A stretch of 64,000 nt of DNA from Perilla frutescens (GCA_026008535.1 BRKX01000006.1:47728664-47792663), one strand, 5' to 3'; counted from the stretch's first letter, positions 47,024 through 59,680 are shown. Made by a program: numbers and translations. Notes: generated by a model from the letters alone, not told the origin.

Positions 47024-48236
47024 TAAAAATCAATCTAAAACAAGCTACAAATCTTGGGCATGAAATACGTCAGGGCCTCGATTGGCCATCCACTGAGGTG
47101 AAGAGCTTTCTGTTGGAGGAATGAATATTTATTCCATGTAATCGCAACAGGATCGTTAAACAAGACTCCTAAGTTGAAAGCTTGCGTAGGGATTTCTTGA
47201 ACTTGCAATAGATCCGCAATCTGATAACTGGCCTATAAATCGATTACTCATTTACTTGCTTCTGGTTCGAAGTCAAAGCTTTATAACCTTCATCTCCACA
47301 GGGAGGTATAAAAGGCGGTGATCGGTCTACCTCAATATTTCGCTCAGGTGACAATTCTGATGTTGAACCTTGTTTGTAGCAGTCATCATGGTTTAACATA
47401 TCTACCCACGAAAATTCACAGTCTCCACATAGATCATTGACTTACGTTTTTCTTTTCAAAATATTTAATTGCTTAACGTGCCCATCTTCCTAGCAACAAC
47501 GCAAATTCTTGGTTAACTTTAACACAGCTCAATTTGAAAGACTTCTTCAAACCGAATGTTGACCCACATATAGTCGGTCATTTCCCTAATTAACTTCAAA
47601 CACCAAATCGATCTCTTTCTTGGTATACGTACAAAATCTCGTAATCCGCTCATCGTGATATATATGTGGCAGTTCTTCTGAGCCATAAATTTTTGTTCAG
47701 TCATCCGAAATGAAACATTTCCTCAGTCAAACTATGTTCTTAGCAATCTCATAAGTGTTTACAAGTTCAGCCTAAGTTCAGCAACTATAGGCGAAGTTCA
47801 TCTTACCTTCTCACACTTTCAAGTTCTTGTACTCATTCAAGAGTATAAATAATAAACACTTTCCCACTATCACAGTATATAGTATGCATTCTACACGTTC
47901 CCAACATCACAAGTATGCACAAGGCATATATAAACAAGTTCATACATATATGCAATCAACATAGTTTTTTGACAGAAACCAGTATGCTCAGAGACATATT
48001 TCTAAACCAGTATACTATCATCATAGCAACAGAGTACGCAATCAGCGCAGTTAATCAGAGTATGCTATCCGCATAATAATCAATCTTTCGAGGAATTCCC
48101 GTCAACACGGAGAATCCTAATCTTTCATATTTAGACACCCTTAACATAAATAATGTAAACTTTTAAAAACTAAAATTTGCATAAAAACATGCGTACCTTT
48201 TAAGCTGTTGCGTGAGTGACGAGCTGAGGGCTTTTA
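47024..48236 (-). repeat. Module P, left copy (leader sequence)
   Basis: On - it corresponds to the post-PBS leader of complex 1 (about 5726-6640). The part 47024-47803 mirrors 49588-50367. It joins abruptly to module Q on + at 48236/48237, about 85 bp after where the PBS would lie. The frame at 47519-47704, repeated at 49687-49872, is part of the repeat. Confidence 0.8.
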
Positions 48237-49587
48237 GAATGAGGGTAAAGATGGTCATCATGATTGCAGCCAAATTAATTTAAAGATATGTTTGGCGGTG
48301 TTCTACTCAGCTTTCAGGAGAAGTTAAAGTCAAACTATTTTGAATCTAGGAGGTATCATAGATCAAATCATTTTCTTGTATCCTTCTGATGGGTAGGAAG
48401 TGATCCCCAGATGTCGCTTTCCCAGCCAGGCACAACCATTTAATGTCCAGACGACTCACGTTATTTCATAGCAACTTCTTAAAGAGAAAAGTGCGAGATG
48501 CTCCAGAAAGAAAAGGAACCCGAGGAAGATCATCAAGATGATAGATCTAGTGGTTGGTAGATCGAGAGCGTCAATATGATAGGAAGGTTTGACAAATCTA
48601 TTTGTTCATTCCCATCGATCACCCTTCAATAATCTCATTTTATTTAAAACATCTCGATCAAATCCTCTTGGATAAATTTTAATCTTTTGATGATGCTCAT
48701 TTGATCATCAAGAAATCAGTAATAGCACTTCCTTGATAGGCTATACTGACACCTTTATAGAAAAAAAAATTCAAGCACGGTTCTCAGCTCTTAAGCGTTG
48801 ATTTTCTTTTGTTATTCCCATATATCTTTGTGAAATGTGAGAACCTTTCGAGTTATAAATCCTCTAAAAAGGAAATATTTTTGGAATAAATAATCTAGTG
48901 TTATATCTCTTTCAGCTTTTGAACTTCTTAAAGATTATTGATCAGATAAAGTCCTCACTCTGAGGAATTTGTTTCTTTTAACTTCCACTTATAGAACTCG
49001 AGTGTGGAACCTCAAATAGAAGAGAGAGATTATAGAAGTATTCATTTAAGTATATTGTTAGGAGAGCGAATGATAGTATTCCATAATGATGAATGGAACC
49101 GAAGTAGTACCAGTTAGTGTTCTCCAAAGTCGAAAGTACATTTCTAAAGTAATTTCCCAGTTCGTAACGTTTAAAGATGATCAATGAATGTCAACAAGCA
49201 AGTTTCGAGCTTATAGTTAAAATCTACACGTGTGTTTCTTATTATACATGCAAGTGAAGGTGGTCACAAGCGGGAGCCAGACAGCCGGACTACCACTTTA
49301 AAGAAAAGAGAAGAGTATATGATGAAAATAACACTAAGTTGCATCGAAAATACGATTCAAGCACGCTTCAAGAAGACGTAAATGTCGAATCTCAAGATTT
49401 TAAGGAAGGAGATAAAACACACTTCGAACTTGATAGAATTGGTAATCCAACCGTCCAAGGGCATGCTCATTCGAATCATAGGGAGATTATTTGAAGTCAA
49501 TGTATCGTGATAGCTCTCATAAAGGATAGAGAAAGGTGGCGAACGTTTAGGCTTTCTGAAAGATAAATCAGCATGGAAAAGAAGGTA
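48237..49587 (+). repeat. Module Q, central copy (without insert)
   Basis: Direct repeat of 50368-52292 but lacking the 525-bp insert. The shared minus frame at 48978-49184 recurs at 51688-51894 in the same orientation. It joins module P (+) at 49587/49588. Confidence 0.8.
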
Positions 49588-50367
49588 AGATGAACTTCGC
49601 CTATAGTTGCTGAACTTAGGCTGAACTTGTAAACACTTATGAGATTGCTAAGAACATAGTTTGACTGAGGAAATGTTTCATTTCGGATGACTGAACAAAA
49701 ATTTATGGCTCAGAAGAACTGCCACATATATATCACGATGAGCGGATTACGAGATTTTGTACGTATACCAAGAAAGAGATCGATTTGGTGTTTGAAGTTA
49801 ATTAGGGAAATGACCGACTATATGCGGGTCAACATTCGGTTTGAAGAAGTCTTTCAAATTGAGCTGTGTTAAAGTTAACCAAGAATTTGCGTTGTTGCTA
49901 GGAAGATGGGCACGTTAAGCAATTAAATATTTTGAAAAGAAAAACGTAAGTCAATGATCTATGTGGAGACTGTGAATTTTCGTGGGTAGATATGTTAAAC
50001 CATGATGACTGCTACAAACAAGGTTCAACATCAGAATTGTCACCTGAGCGAAATATTGAGGTAGACCGATCACCGCCTTTTATACCTCCCTGTGGAGATG
50101 AAGGTTATAAAGCTTTGACTTCGAACCAGAAGCAAGTAAATGAGTAATCAATTTATAGGCCAGTTATCAGATTGCGGATCTATTGCAAGTTCAAGAAATC
50201 CCTACGCAAGCTTTCAACTTAGGAGTCTTGTTTAACGATCCTGTTGCGATTACATGGAATAAATATTCATTCCTCCAACAGAAAGCTCTTCACCTCAGTG
50301 GATGGCCAATCGAGGCCCTGACGTATTTCATGCCCAAGATTTGTAGATTGTTTTAGATTGATTTTTA
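49588..50367 (+). repeat. Module P, right copy (truncated)
   Basis: Mirror of 47803-47024 and homologous to about 6195 onward of complex 1. The leader's first ~430 bases are missing here. Confidence 0.8.
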
Positions 50368-50414
50368 GAATGGGGGTAAAGATGGTCGTCACGATTGCAG
50401 CCAAATTAATTTAA

Positions 50415-50939
50415 GGGATAAGGCCCAAATTGGCCACTAAACTTATTTGGGGGGCTCAATTAGGTCACTACAACTTTTTTAGGCTCAATTGGGCTACTAC
50501 TGTGTTAAAATTGGCTCAATTGGGCCACCGCGTGACGGAGCCCTAACGGGCTCCGTTAACTGGACCCAAAACGACGTCGTTTTGATCTTTTTTTTTACTC
50601 GACTCATAACCCGACCCATCCCTAACCCCTAACCCTACCCACTCATCCAAATTGGCAAAGATCATCCTCCGATTCATCCCCTGATGAAGCTGAAGCAAAC
50701 AAAAGTAGATCCATATGAGCAATTGAAGGTAAGCTTTCATCATCAGGGCTCTCTTCAACTGATATTTCAATTAAATACTCCTCTCCCAACTCTTTTGCTT
50801 CTGGAGCTTCTACTTCTTGCTCATAATCTGAAATTTCTTAGGATTAGTTGGATTTTTTATTTTTGGTTTTGGTTGGAGAATGTATGTGTGATTCTGGGGA
50901 CGGAAGTTTGTGGGGAGAAATTTTGGGGATGTAGAGGTA
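50415..50939 (-). mobile_element. 525-bp insert with a captured exon, right copy
   Basis: Same boundaries and length as 46452-46976, inverted. The flanks TTAA| and |AGATATG match the empty site in the central Q copy. The exon copy lies on - at 50643-50827. Confidence 0.7.
50643..50827 (-). pseudogene. Captured host-gene terminal exon, right copy
   Basis: Minus-strand counterpart of 46564-46748, with the same CAG acceptor, 60 open codons and the same TGA. One replacement (TCT to TTT, Ser to Phe) and one silent change were noted. The longer plus-strand frame 50684-50983 is its shadow. Confidence 0.5.
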
Positions 50940-52504
50940 AGATATGTTTGCCGGTGTTCTACTCAGCTTCCAGGAGAAGTTAAGTCAAACTATTTTGAGT
51001 CTAAGAGGTATCATAGATCAAGTTGTTCTTTCGTATCCTTCCAATGGGTAGAAAGTGATTCCCAAGACGTCACTTTTCTAGTCGGTGCAAAGTCTAGCTG
51101 ACTCGTGCTTTATCGTAGCAACCTCGTAAAAAAACAACAACAAGGTGCGTGAAGCTCAAGAAAGAAGGAAGGAGAACCCGAAGAAGATTGACCTAGTGTT
51201 CGATAGATTGAAAGTTTCATTATGATAGGAAGTTTTGATGAGTCTATTTATTCGTTCTCGTGTCAATAGAATCGATTTATTCATTCTCTTTTGAAATCGA
51301 TTTATTCTCTTGTTAATTGAATCAATTTCCCTTCAAAAACTTCATATCATTTGAAATTCTCCATTTATACCATTTGGGATTCGTTGATTTTATCCTCTTG
51401 GATAATTTAAAATCTTTTGGATGATAATTCTTTGATCATCAAGAATCAGCAATGGCATTTCCTTATTAGGCTATGCTGACGCCTTTATGAAAATATTTCA
51501 GCACGGATCTTAGCTCTTAAGTGTTGATTTTCTTTTGTTATTCTCATATATCTTTGTAAAATGTGAGAACCCTTCGAGTTATAAATCATCTAAAAATGTA
51601 GTATTTTTGGTATAAATAACCTAGTGTTACCTCTCTTCCAGCTTTTGTTGATCAGATAAAGTCCTCACTCTGAGGCATTTGTTTCTTTTAACTTCCACTT
51701 ATAGAACTCGAGTGTGGAACCTCAAATAGAAGAGAGAGCTTATAGAAGTATTCATTTAAGTATATTGTTAGGAGAGCGAATGATAGTATTCCATAATGAC
51801 GAATGGAATCAAAGCAGTACCAGTTAGTATTTTCCAAATTCAAAAGTACATTTCTAAAGTAATTTCCCAGTTCGTAACGTTTAAAGATGATCAATGGATG
51901 TCAACAAGCAAGTTTCGAGCTTACAGTTAAAATCTAGACGTGTGTTTCTTATTATGCATGCAAGCGAAGGTGGTCACAAGTGAGAGCCAGACAATCGGAC
52001 TACCATTTTAAAGAAAAGAGATGAGTATAATGACGAAAATAAGACTAAGTTGCATCAGAAATATGATTCAAACACGGTTCAAGAAGACGTAAACCTCGAA
52101 TCTCAAGATTTTAAGGAAGGAGATAAAACACACTTCGAACCTGATAGAATTTGTAATCCAACCGTCCAAGGGCATGCTCATTCGAATCATGGGGAGATTA
52201 TTTGAAGTCGATGTATCGTGATAGCTCTCATAAAGGATAGAGAAAGGTGGCGAACGTTTAGGCTTTCTGAAAGATAAATCAGCGTGGAAAAGAAGAGCGA
52301 GTATAGACTCTTCAAAGAAGTATTTAACCAAGAAGAAAGCGGAAAGAGGGCTAAAAGTTGAGAATCAACCTAAAGAATAGGAGACTCTTATCAATTCTAG
52401 GCAGCAAGTACAAAAATTGGAGTTTTGAACCCTGAGAATGTACTTTGATACGTCTTCTCAAGATATGAAAATTTTGGGATGAAATTTATTTAAGGGGGGT
52501 AGAA

Positions 52505-54999
52505 TGTAATACCCCGAAATATTTTAGAAGGTTTAATTCAAATTATGTTACCCTCTGGTAATTTAGAAAATAAGTTGAGCCCTTAAATGATTCAAATAAA
52601 GGAAAATCGGAGGCAGGAAAATCTGTTACATTTCGTTTTGGTCAAAAATTACCTTAAAAATATGTTATGATATTTTTCTCGGGTTGATAGAAAATGTTTC
52701 AAGAATCGTGCCAATCTTTGAAATTTCAAATTTCGAGTTCAAATGAACTGTTGGCACAACTTTAAGTTGGAAAATAATAAATTTAATAGAAAAAGGCAGA
52801 TCCGTCATTATCCAATTTCTTTTTCAAAAGATTATCTTATTCATAATTATCCTATTCTTTTTCCATCATTATCCTCTTTCTTTTATTCATTAGTATCCTA
52901 TTTATTTTTTCTCTATAAATAGGAGCTTAAGGTTTCATTTTTCATTCATTTTCAAAATCGAAACGCCGAGCAGCTTCCAGAGAATGTACGACTCTAGTTT
53001 TCTATTTCAATTCTGAAATAGTCATTTTGAAGGTGTCAACGCGTAGATCATGAATGCATGATTGAAATGAAGACACGAAGGATGATCACGATGGAAAATC
53101 ATCGTGACAACCGCCAATTCCTCGTAAAAGGTACTTTCTCCGATTCTGGCCATTCGGACCGATGAATTTAGAAATTTCAAGTTCTAAATATGCTTATATT
53201 TCGATTATCTTTAATTCTGCCGATTTCGATTTTTGATGTTGTGAGTTTTCGGTATTTTTCACCGTTTTCATTTTATGTAATTTCAGATATACTCTTCCTG
53301 GATAGTCGTATTAGAAATCTTTTTTTTATAAATAGTCTTTGATCATGTGGATCTTGTAGTTAACCATAATAGATTTTTGCTTTCTCGTTGTTTGAAATCC
53401 GGATCCGAATATTATATTATAAATTTGCCCAGTTCGAATTTATGTTCTATCCATCCGATCATTGATTTGATTCACCATTAAATTCCTCATTTTCTGCACT
53501 ATCAAAAATTGTACTTTTGAGTGAAAATCCAACGAGTATCGAGCTCGATCGAGACCAATACATTTTTAGCTAAAATCTGTGAATATTGTTATCGATCAGT
53601 TTCGGATTTTGTCCCGTTTCACCCATTCTGGGTCGTCAAATCGGAAAAGTTTATTCTCGAAAGTTGCTCGAAATAATATTTCCTATGCTCCCGGCGAATT
53701 TCGTAATTTTTGGATGAGTTTTGAATAATATCGATTATTTTATTTAAGCAGTTATTTTATTTCTGAGAGCATGTGTTATCGAAAATTTTTAAAATTCTCA
53801 GACCTTACTCTTGGCATGTATAGTATCATCCCTGAATATTTCCGTAATTTTCGAGCGGTTACAAAGTGCCGTAGCGTAGATCTGGTAAACATTGGATAAA
53901 TGACAAGTTTTGGAAAGAGACCTCTGTCAAATCAGTTGATCCCAGTAAAGCAAGAATAACGTTTTGGAATTTATTTCCTTCTTCGTCGAAATTATTCGAG
54001 GTCTCTAGAGTCGCACAATCTATTTTAGAATAGAATAGAATTAATTATAGCTCCGATTATAGTAGATTAATTTCCGGAAATATAGTGTTTATCCTAAGTT
54101 AAAGTTTACCTTCTATAGTACCAGCTGAGCTAGAAAAAAAGTATTAAGGTTTATTCTTCAGAAGTTAGCTTTTCAGAATCCCGAGAAAGGTGGGTTATAC
54201 TATACTATCTTTGCAAATTGTATCTTTCGAGTTATTAAACTCTGCTTTGCTAAAATTGCATATGTGACTATCTGTGTTAAATATTTACGTACTACTATAT
54301 GTTGTCGGAGTCTCATATACCAGCGTTGTGTCAATGTGAGTAGCTACAGTATGCATGCATTATTCGTCATGCCCTACTCCTTGTCGGTGACACTAAAATG
54401 AAACACTTATTGGTTATACTCATTGGGTATACTATGGCCATACTCAACTTTACGTGTTGGTGATGTAGTGCGGGTTGCGGACGATGACTGGTTATACTCT
54501 AAAGGGCTTCACGATAAAATGTTTTGGTGAACTTAGGTTGCTTTCAATTTTAAAACCTCCTAAGCTTCACTACCTGCATGAACACAGATAGATTACTTTA
54601 ACAAAATGATTTGCATAACTTGAATTGTAAAAACTTGCCCACTGAGTGCACTAGTACTCAGCCTAAATATTTTCAAATATTTTTCAGGTTAGTAGGCTGG
54701 CGCGTGGATGTGACGATGCTGAGAAATTGGCTTTTTTTGTTTACGTATTTTCCCATTGTATCTTTTTGTTAAGTATTCTGTTTATAATGAAGTCTCAGCA
54801 CTTGTAATATCCTTTTGTTAAACACTAAGAGCTCTGATCTTGGTGTTATGAATAGGTATATATTATTATACAATATGTTTGATTATTCTGAGTCTTTTGT
54901 TGAGATTTTGTTAATCAGGTTACCCCCTTTCTTTATCACTTCTTAATTCCAATCCCCGTGGCGTCTATTTCCACGGTCTTTCAGGACCGGGGCGCTATA
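52505..54999 (+). repeat. Second-type LTR, full length, shared by tandem elements
   Basis: It runs from TGTAATACCCC after a polypurine tract to GGGGCGCTATA before a Met-type PBS, 2495 bp. It therefore serves as 3' LTR for the P-Q unit on its left and 5' LTR for the short unit on its right. The last ~800 bp (about 54200-54999) match the U5 side of the terminal LTR; the middle (53054-54190) is not repeated closely elsewhere in the window. Confidence 0.8.
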
Positions 55000-55002
55000 G
55001 AG

Positions 55003-55014
55003 TGGTATCAGAGC
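55003..55014 (+). other. Met-type primer-binding site
   Basis: TGGTATCAGAGC, the standard PBS of Tekay/Del chromoviruses, lies 3 bases after the LTR end at 54999. Only about 180 bases of leader follow before sequence mirrored at 43661-43800 begins, so nearly all of gag-pol is deleted. Confidence 0.88.
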
Positions 55015-55295
55015 GAGGTTTCGATCCTAATGAAGTATGTGTTAAATATATCGATCCTAATGAAGTATGTGTTTGCCCCGGACCATATGCTCAAGAACAG
55101 CGAGTTGATCTTGTGTGTACATATAACATACGATATGAGCCTCACTAGATAGAACCGTCAAGATTTTCTGAAAGTTCCTACCCTATTTTAAGTCGTTCCA
55201 TATTATTTATTTTTATTTTTATTTTTTTTTTCTTTTTTTCATCGTTTTTTTTTTCAAGTTAATAGAATAGTATCGTAAGAATCTATTGTCGAGTT

Positions 55296-56025
55296 GTGTT
55301 GGATGGAAACACAAGCTGGGAAGATGTTTTACCCTTGGTGGAGTTTACATATAACAACAGCTACGAATCAATTATAAAAATGGCACCATATGAAGCCTTA
55401 TATGATCGCAAATGCAGATCGCCTTGTACTGGGATGAAGTTGGGAAAAAAAAGATTTTGGATCCAAAAATTGTGCAAACCACTGACAAGATGATCGACCA
55501 AATTCGAGTAAGAATGAAAGAAGCACAAGACAGACAGAACGCATATGCCGATAAGCGTAGAACAGACCTAAAATTCCAAGTTGGTAAAAAGATTTTCTTA
55601 AAGGTATTTCCAACACGGGGTGCTGTGAGATTTGGCTAGAGAAGAAAATTAAAACCAAGATATATTGGACTATTTGAAATCCTCAAAATGAATTGGTGAT
55701 GTTGCAAACCGATTAGCCATACCGTCAAACCTATTACATGTTCATGATGTGTATCACATCCATGCTCAGGAAATACGTATTTGACCCGGAACACGTTATC
55801 AAAGAAAGTAAATTAGTTCTACGTTCAGACATGACATACGAAGAAAACCCCCACGAGATTCTTAATAGAAAAGTTCAAGTCTTAAGAAACAAACAAATGC
55901 CATTGGTGCTGGTGCAATGGAATCATCATGATTGAGCAGAAGCAACGTGGGAACTTGAAAACAAGATGAGACAACAATCTCATGAGTTGTTCTTAGGGAC
56001 GTGAATTTCGGGACGAAATTCTTTT
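55296..56025 (+). pseudogene. Chromovirus integrase C-terminus and chromodomain, right copy
   Basis: Starts WEDVLPLVEFTYNNSYES, then CRSPCTGMKLG. A frameshift in the A-run near 55445 moves the frame to 55412-55639 (LKFQVGKKIFLKVFP), and the chromodomain part lies at 55738-55935 (VLRNKQMPLVLVQWNHHD), with TGA and then AEATWELENKMRQQ. It ends in a polypurine tract (56026-56038) and an LTR. It mirrors 42912-43653 closely, including the shared stop. Confidence 0.88.
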
Positions 56026-56038
56026 AAGGGGGGAGGAG

Positions 56039-57071
56039 TGTAATACCCCAAAAATTTATTATCTAAATTTAAGTAGGAATATAAATCTAACAGTTAGAAT
56101 AAGTGTAATATCCAAACATTTTCAATATAAAAGAATAGTATATGCTAATCTTAAGGATAAGCTAGGAAAGAAAATGGACCGTTGTAGATTCCTTTCTAGG
56201 TGAAGTATGTCATTTAGTGGGTAAGATGATACCCGAGACATTTTCGTATTTTTATTTGGAATCCTGAATATGAAGTTAGTTTGATTAATTAATTTGATTC
56301 ATAGTATATTTATATTTCACACAAATAAACACATACAATTATGAATAAAATAGTATTTATTTATATAACAATAAAAAAAAAACTATCATTTATATATATA
56401 TATATAGATAAATGCAAGAATTGGAATTATTACAAGTTTTTCCTCCCACTATACGTGTCATGGAGAGGGGATTTCTAGAATGATGTGTCAAAAAATAGGA
56501 GTTTCTAGATGTGATATAGCTAAGTGGAAATTTATGTTATTAAAATATAAACAAGTAGAGTAGCTAGCTAGGGATGAAGATCAATCATTTTCTAAATTTG
56601 TTAAAATGCGTCTCGTCTATATCTAATTTCAGCACTTGACATTCTTAAGATTTTCAACAAATATTATATCATTGAGGTAAGATTTCTCTTAATTATTTAT
56701 TTGGCATAATCTATTAGCTATATATGTTTCATGATTTTTTTTAAGAAGAAAAATGATTAGCTAATCGATTATGCCAAATAAATAATTAAGAGAAATCTTA
56801 CCTCAATGATATAATAGTTGTTGAAAATCTTAAGAATGTCAAGTGCTGAAATTAGATATAGACGAGACGCATTTTAACAAATTTAGAAAATGATTGATCT
56901 TTATCCCTAGCTAGCTACTCTACTTGTTTATATTTTAATAACATAAATTTCCACTTAGCTATATCACATCTAGAAACTCCTATTTTTGGACACATCATTC
57001 TAGAAATCCCCTCTTCATGACACGTATAGTGGGAGGAAAAACTTGTAATAATTCCAATTCTTGCATTTATC

Positions 57072-57102
<31 letters not shown>

Positions 57103-57451
57103 GATAGTTTTTTTTTTATTGTTATATAAATAAATACTATTTTATTCATAATTGTATGTGTTTATTTGTGTGAAATATAAATATACTATGAATCAAATTA
57201 ATTAATCAAACTAACTTCATATTCAGGATTCCAAATAAAAATACGAAAATGTCTCGGGTATCATCTTACCCACTAAATGACATACTTCACCTAGAAAGGA
57301 ATCTACAACAATCCATTTTCTTTCCTAACTTATCCTTAAGATTTGCATATACTATTCTTTTATATTGAAAATGTTTGGATATTACACTTATTCTAACTGT
57401 TAGATTTATATTTCTACTTAAATTTAGATAATAAATTTTTGGGGTATTATA
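56039..57451. repeat. Head-to-head LTR fragments forming a 1.4-kb palindrome
   Basis: 56039-56745 is the first ~705 bp of the terminal-type LTR on + (TGTAATACCCC). 56746-57451 is its inverted copy, ending GGGGTATTATA. A near-centre match is ATTATGCCAAATAAATAATT (56771) and its mirror at about 56693. The right half is the outer terminus of complex 2 and abuts TSD GAAGA. Confidence 0.88.
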
Positions 57452-58796
57452 GAAGAACAAAGAAAACGTTACAATTTGACTGATATAATAGACATCTTCG
57501 AATTCTTTAAATTTGTGTAAGAGAACAAATATATCACCTATTTCCAACTGTTTTAAATGTTCTATTGTTAGAATAACACTTGTACTTTTGTTAATATCGT
57601 GTTTGCCTGGAGCACTAGTTATTCAATATTTCTATTCGATGAAAAATGTCTGAATGCAACGAAAGGTAGGCGTTGGTTGCTCAAAATCATTAGCAAATAT
57701 TTGCAATTTCGGTATTTTTCTAGATTGCCATGTGGCACCAATTCAATGGATGGGATGGGAGATGAAATACCGATTTCTAATTGATAATACTAAAAAATTA
57801 TAACAAACTATATTATGTCAGATGAACTCTAAATAACTATGTGTACAATTAAAATAAAGCAAAAGAAACTAAAATAGAAGAAAAAATTAAAAAACTTAAT
57901 TGTGCAAACATTTCTCCTTTATCCTATTGAGAAAGGTTTGCTTTAGTTTTCTCAACAAGAGTTGGTTTAGGTCATAGGCAAACCTTTCTCAATAAGAGTG
58001 CACATCTATTCTGGAAGAACTGGGGTCAAATCCACAAGATCAAGGGTTTAGTTCTTTAGAAATCAGGGTTTAGGCCATCCATAGTCTGTGATAGTTGAGA
58101 GAGTAAAAGAACAACACAACCGTTCAAGATGTAATAGACAGCCCAATGAGACCATCATGTCCTAGGTCCAATCACAAGCCTATATGCACCTAGGGCTAGT
58201 CAACATAAATGAGGCATTACCGTAGATGAGAGGGTCGAAACAAATCATTTAGATATTGAAAATAACCTTATCTCCTAGTAACAGCTTGGATTGGGTCTCA
58301 TGGCAGGCCATCTAATAGCACGTGTGTAAGGACACAAGACTAGCCGACCCGTCTATAATGATCCACATGGTAAGTCATCAAGGTCCACCACCAAAGGTCA
58401 CCACTGAACCCACCTTCGAGGGGCACCATTGAAAATGCTTTCAAGATACCGTCGAGGCCAAACCCATATACACCCTAGTTCAAGTAGCATGTGGCACCTT
58501 GGAAATGATGGTCAAATAAAATTACCAAATTTTAGGAAGCGATAGTTTAACATTGAGAGAAGAGACAAAGCTATATATCTCTTATTAGACTTCCAGGCCC
58601 AAAAGTAGGCTCATACAACCATTAGACGGACGGACCGCATTCGAGTTGTGCGAGGTCGATCTGTCCCAACTCGTCCCAATCCGAAAAAAAATCCCCTAAA
58701 AAAAGTACCATTCATTCAGTCATTTCACTAAAAAGTATTCAAAATAAAATCATTCAAAAGTCAATAAAAAGTAACATTTAAAGTTAAAATCATCCA

Positions 58797-58837
<41 letters not shown>

Positions 58838-59680
58838 AGTTTAAACCATCCAAAATTTGAAAAACAATGACATTCAAAGTTCTTTTCTTTTTTCAATTCT
58901 ATACCCTTTTCAGATTCTCCTCTCATTATTAGACTATTAGATTTCCCATTTTTTTCAATTTTCACTTAGAATTAAATTAATACTTTAGATAATTATTAAA
59001 AAAAAAGCGAAAATAATTAAAATTGAAAAAATAAAAAAAAAACATATCCGCCAGGCGTCATCTAACTCTGCCTAACACCGCCTAGCACCTAACACACGCC
59101 GTCTAGCGTAAATCACCAAAGTAAAAGGGCGCCTAGAGGTGGTCGTCTTTTACAACAGTGGTCCTAATTTTTTATTCTAGAGTAATTCTATATTTACTAT
59201 TAAAACAAAATACCAGCCACAAATAAAGTAATTAAAGTCAAGTTTAGAAAGACAATAATAAAATTACTAAATAATAATTAAAATATTGCGGTGACATGAT
59301 AATTATAACCACCCCTCCCCCACCACATATGAGATTTCTTACTGGAGTCTTTGTGTTGTACGCTATATTGCACTTTCAAATTATGAGTTCATTTTATATT
59401 TTTCTTTAATTTTAGTTTTTAGTGATTTAGTTTAATTTTATGATTTTTTTATTAGGTTCATCCCACCCAATTAGAATTTATAATTAATTTTTAATATTTA
59501 GTTTTCAATTTTTAATTAGTAATTCATTATTATGATTAATTATTTCAAATTAAAATTTTATAATTTTTTTAATTTATTTGTTTGTTGATAAATATTAACT
59601 ATGATTATTTATATTATAATTAATTTTTAATTTATAGTATGTATTATTAAAATCTTAAATTTGATAGTGAAATACGAAGA
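57452..59680. other. Gene-free region
   Basis: No supported gene. Small features: a 16-bp perfect inverted repeat (57926-57941 and 57978-57993, ATTGAGAAAGGTTTGC), a (TA)n tract at about 58800-58833, and a GC-richer patch with repeated GCCTAACACC/CGCCTAG (59050-59140) that resembles transposon ends but could not be delimited. The frames at 57287 and 57599 have no recognisable domain. Confidence 0.5.

Larger units (their letters stand above)
50368..52491 (+). repeat. Module Q, right copy (with insert)
   Basis: Mirror of 44889-47023. It carries the 525-bp insert at 50415-50939 and leads into a polypurine tract (AAGGGGGG, 52492-52499) and the LTR at 52505. This gives the native order P, Q, polypurine tract, LTR of a non-autonomous chromovirus derivative. 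Confidence 0.85.
41187..57451 (-). mobile_element. 16.3-kb inverted Tekay/Del-type retroelement complex with a single TSD (GAAGA)
   Basis: GAAGA occurs at 41182-41186 and 57452-57456. The left terminus is an LTR 3' end and the right terminus an LTR 5' start, both in minus orientation, as expected for one minus-strand insertion. The interior is a large inverted repeat (main mirror centre near 48696). It is built from LTRs, an integrase C-terminus/chromodomain fragment and non-coding modules, here called P (47024-48236 on -, 49588-50367 on +) and Q (44889-47023 on -, 48237-49587 and 50368-52491 on +). No gag, protease, RT or RNase H was found. Confidence 0.85.

Noticed and set aside
50684..50983. 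99-codon plus-strand frame in the 525-bp insert, Leu-rich, as a membrane peptide
   Set aside because: It is the antisense of the acidic exon-like frame at 50643-50827. The Leu-rich run is the reverse of Glu/Ser codons.
45062..52331. Mirror-image open frames (for example 87 codons at 45062-45325 and 52068-52331, 61 codons at 47519-47704 and 49687-49872) as a duplicated gene pair
   Set aside because: They are duplicated only because modules P and Q are duplicated. They lack recognisable domains, and the neighbouring frames in the same modules are broken.
7008..57451. Clusters of short palindromes and repeats as a CRISPR array
   Set aside because: Plant nuclear context, irregular spacing, degenerate units and no cas-like genes.
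59041..59160. GCCTAG/CGCC-rich patch as a MULE or CACTA terminus
   Set aside because: No matching inverted partner or target duplication could be found by eye in the surrounding sequence.
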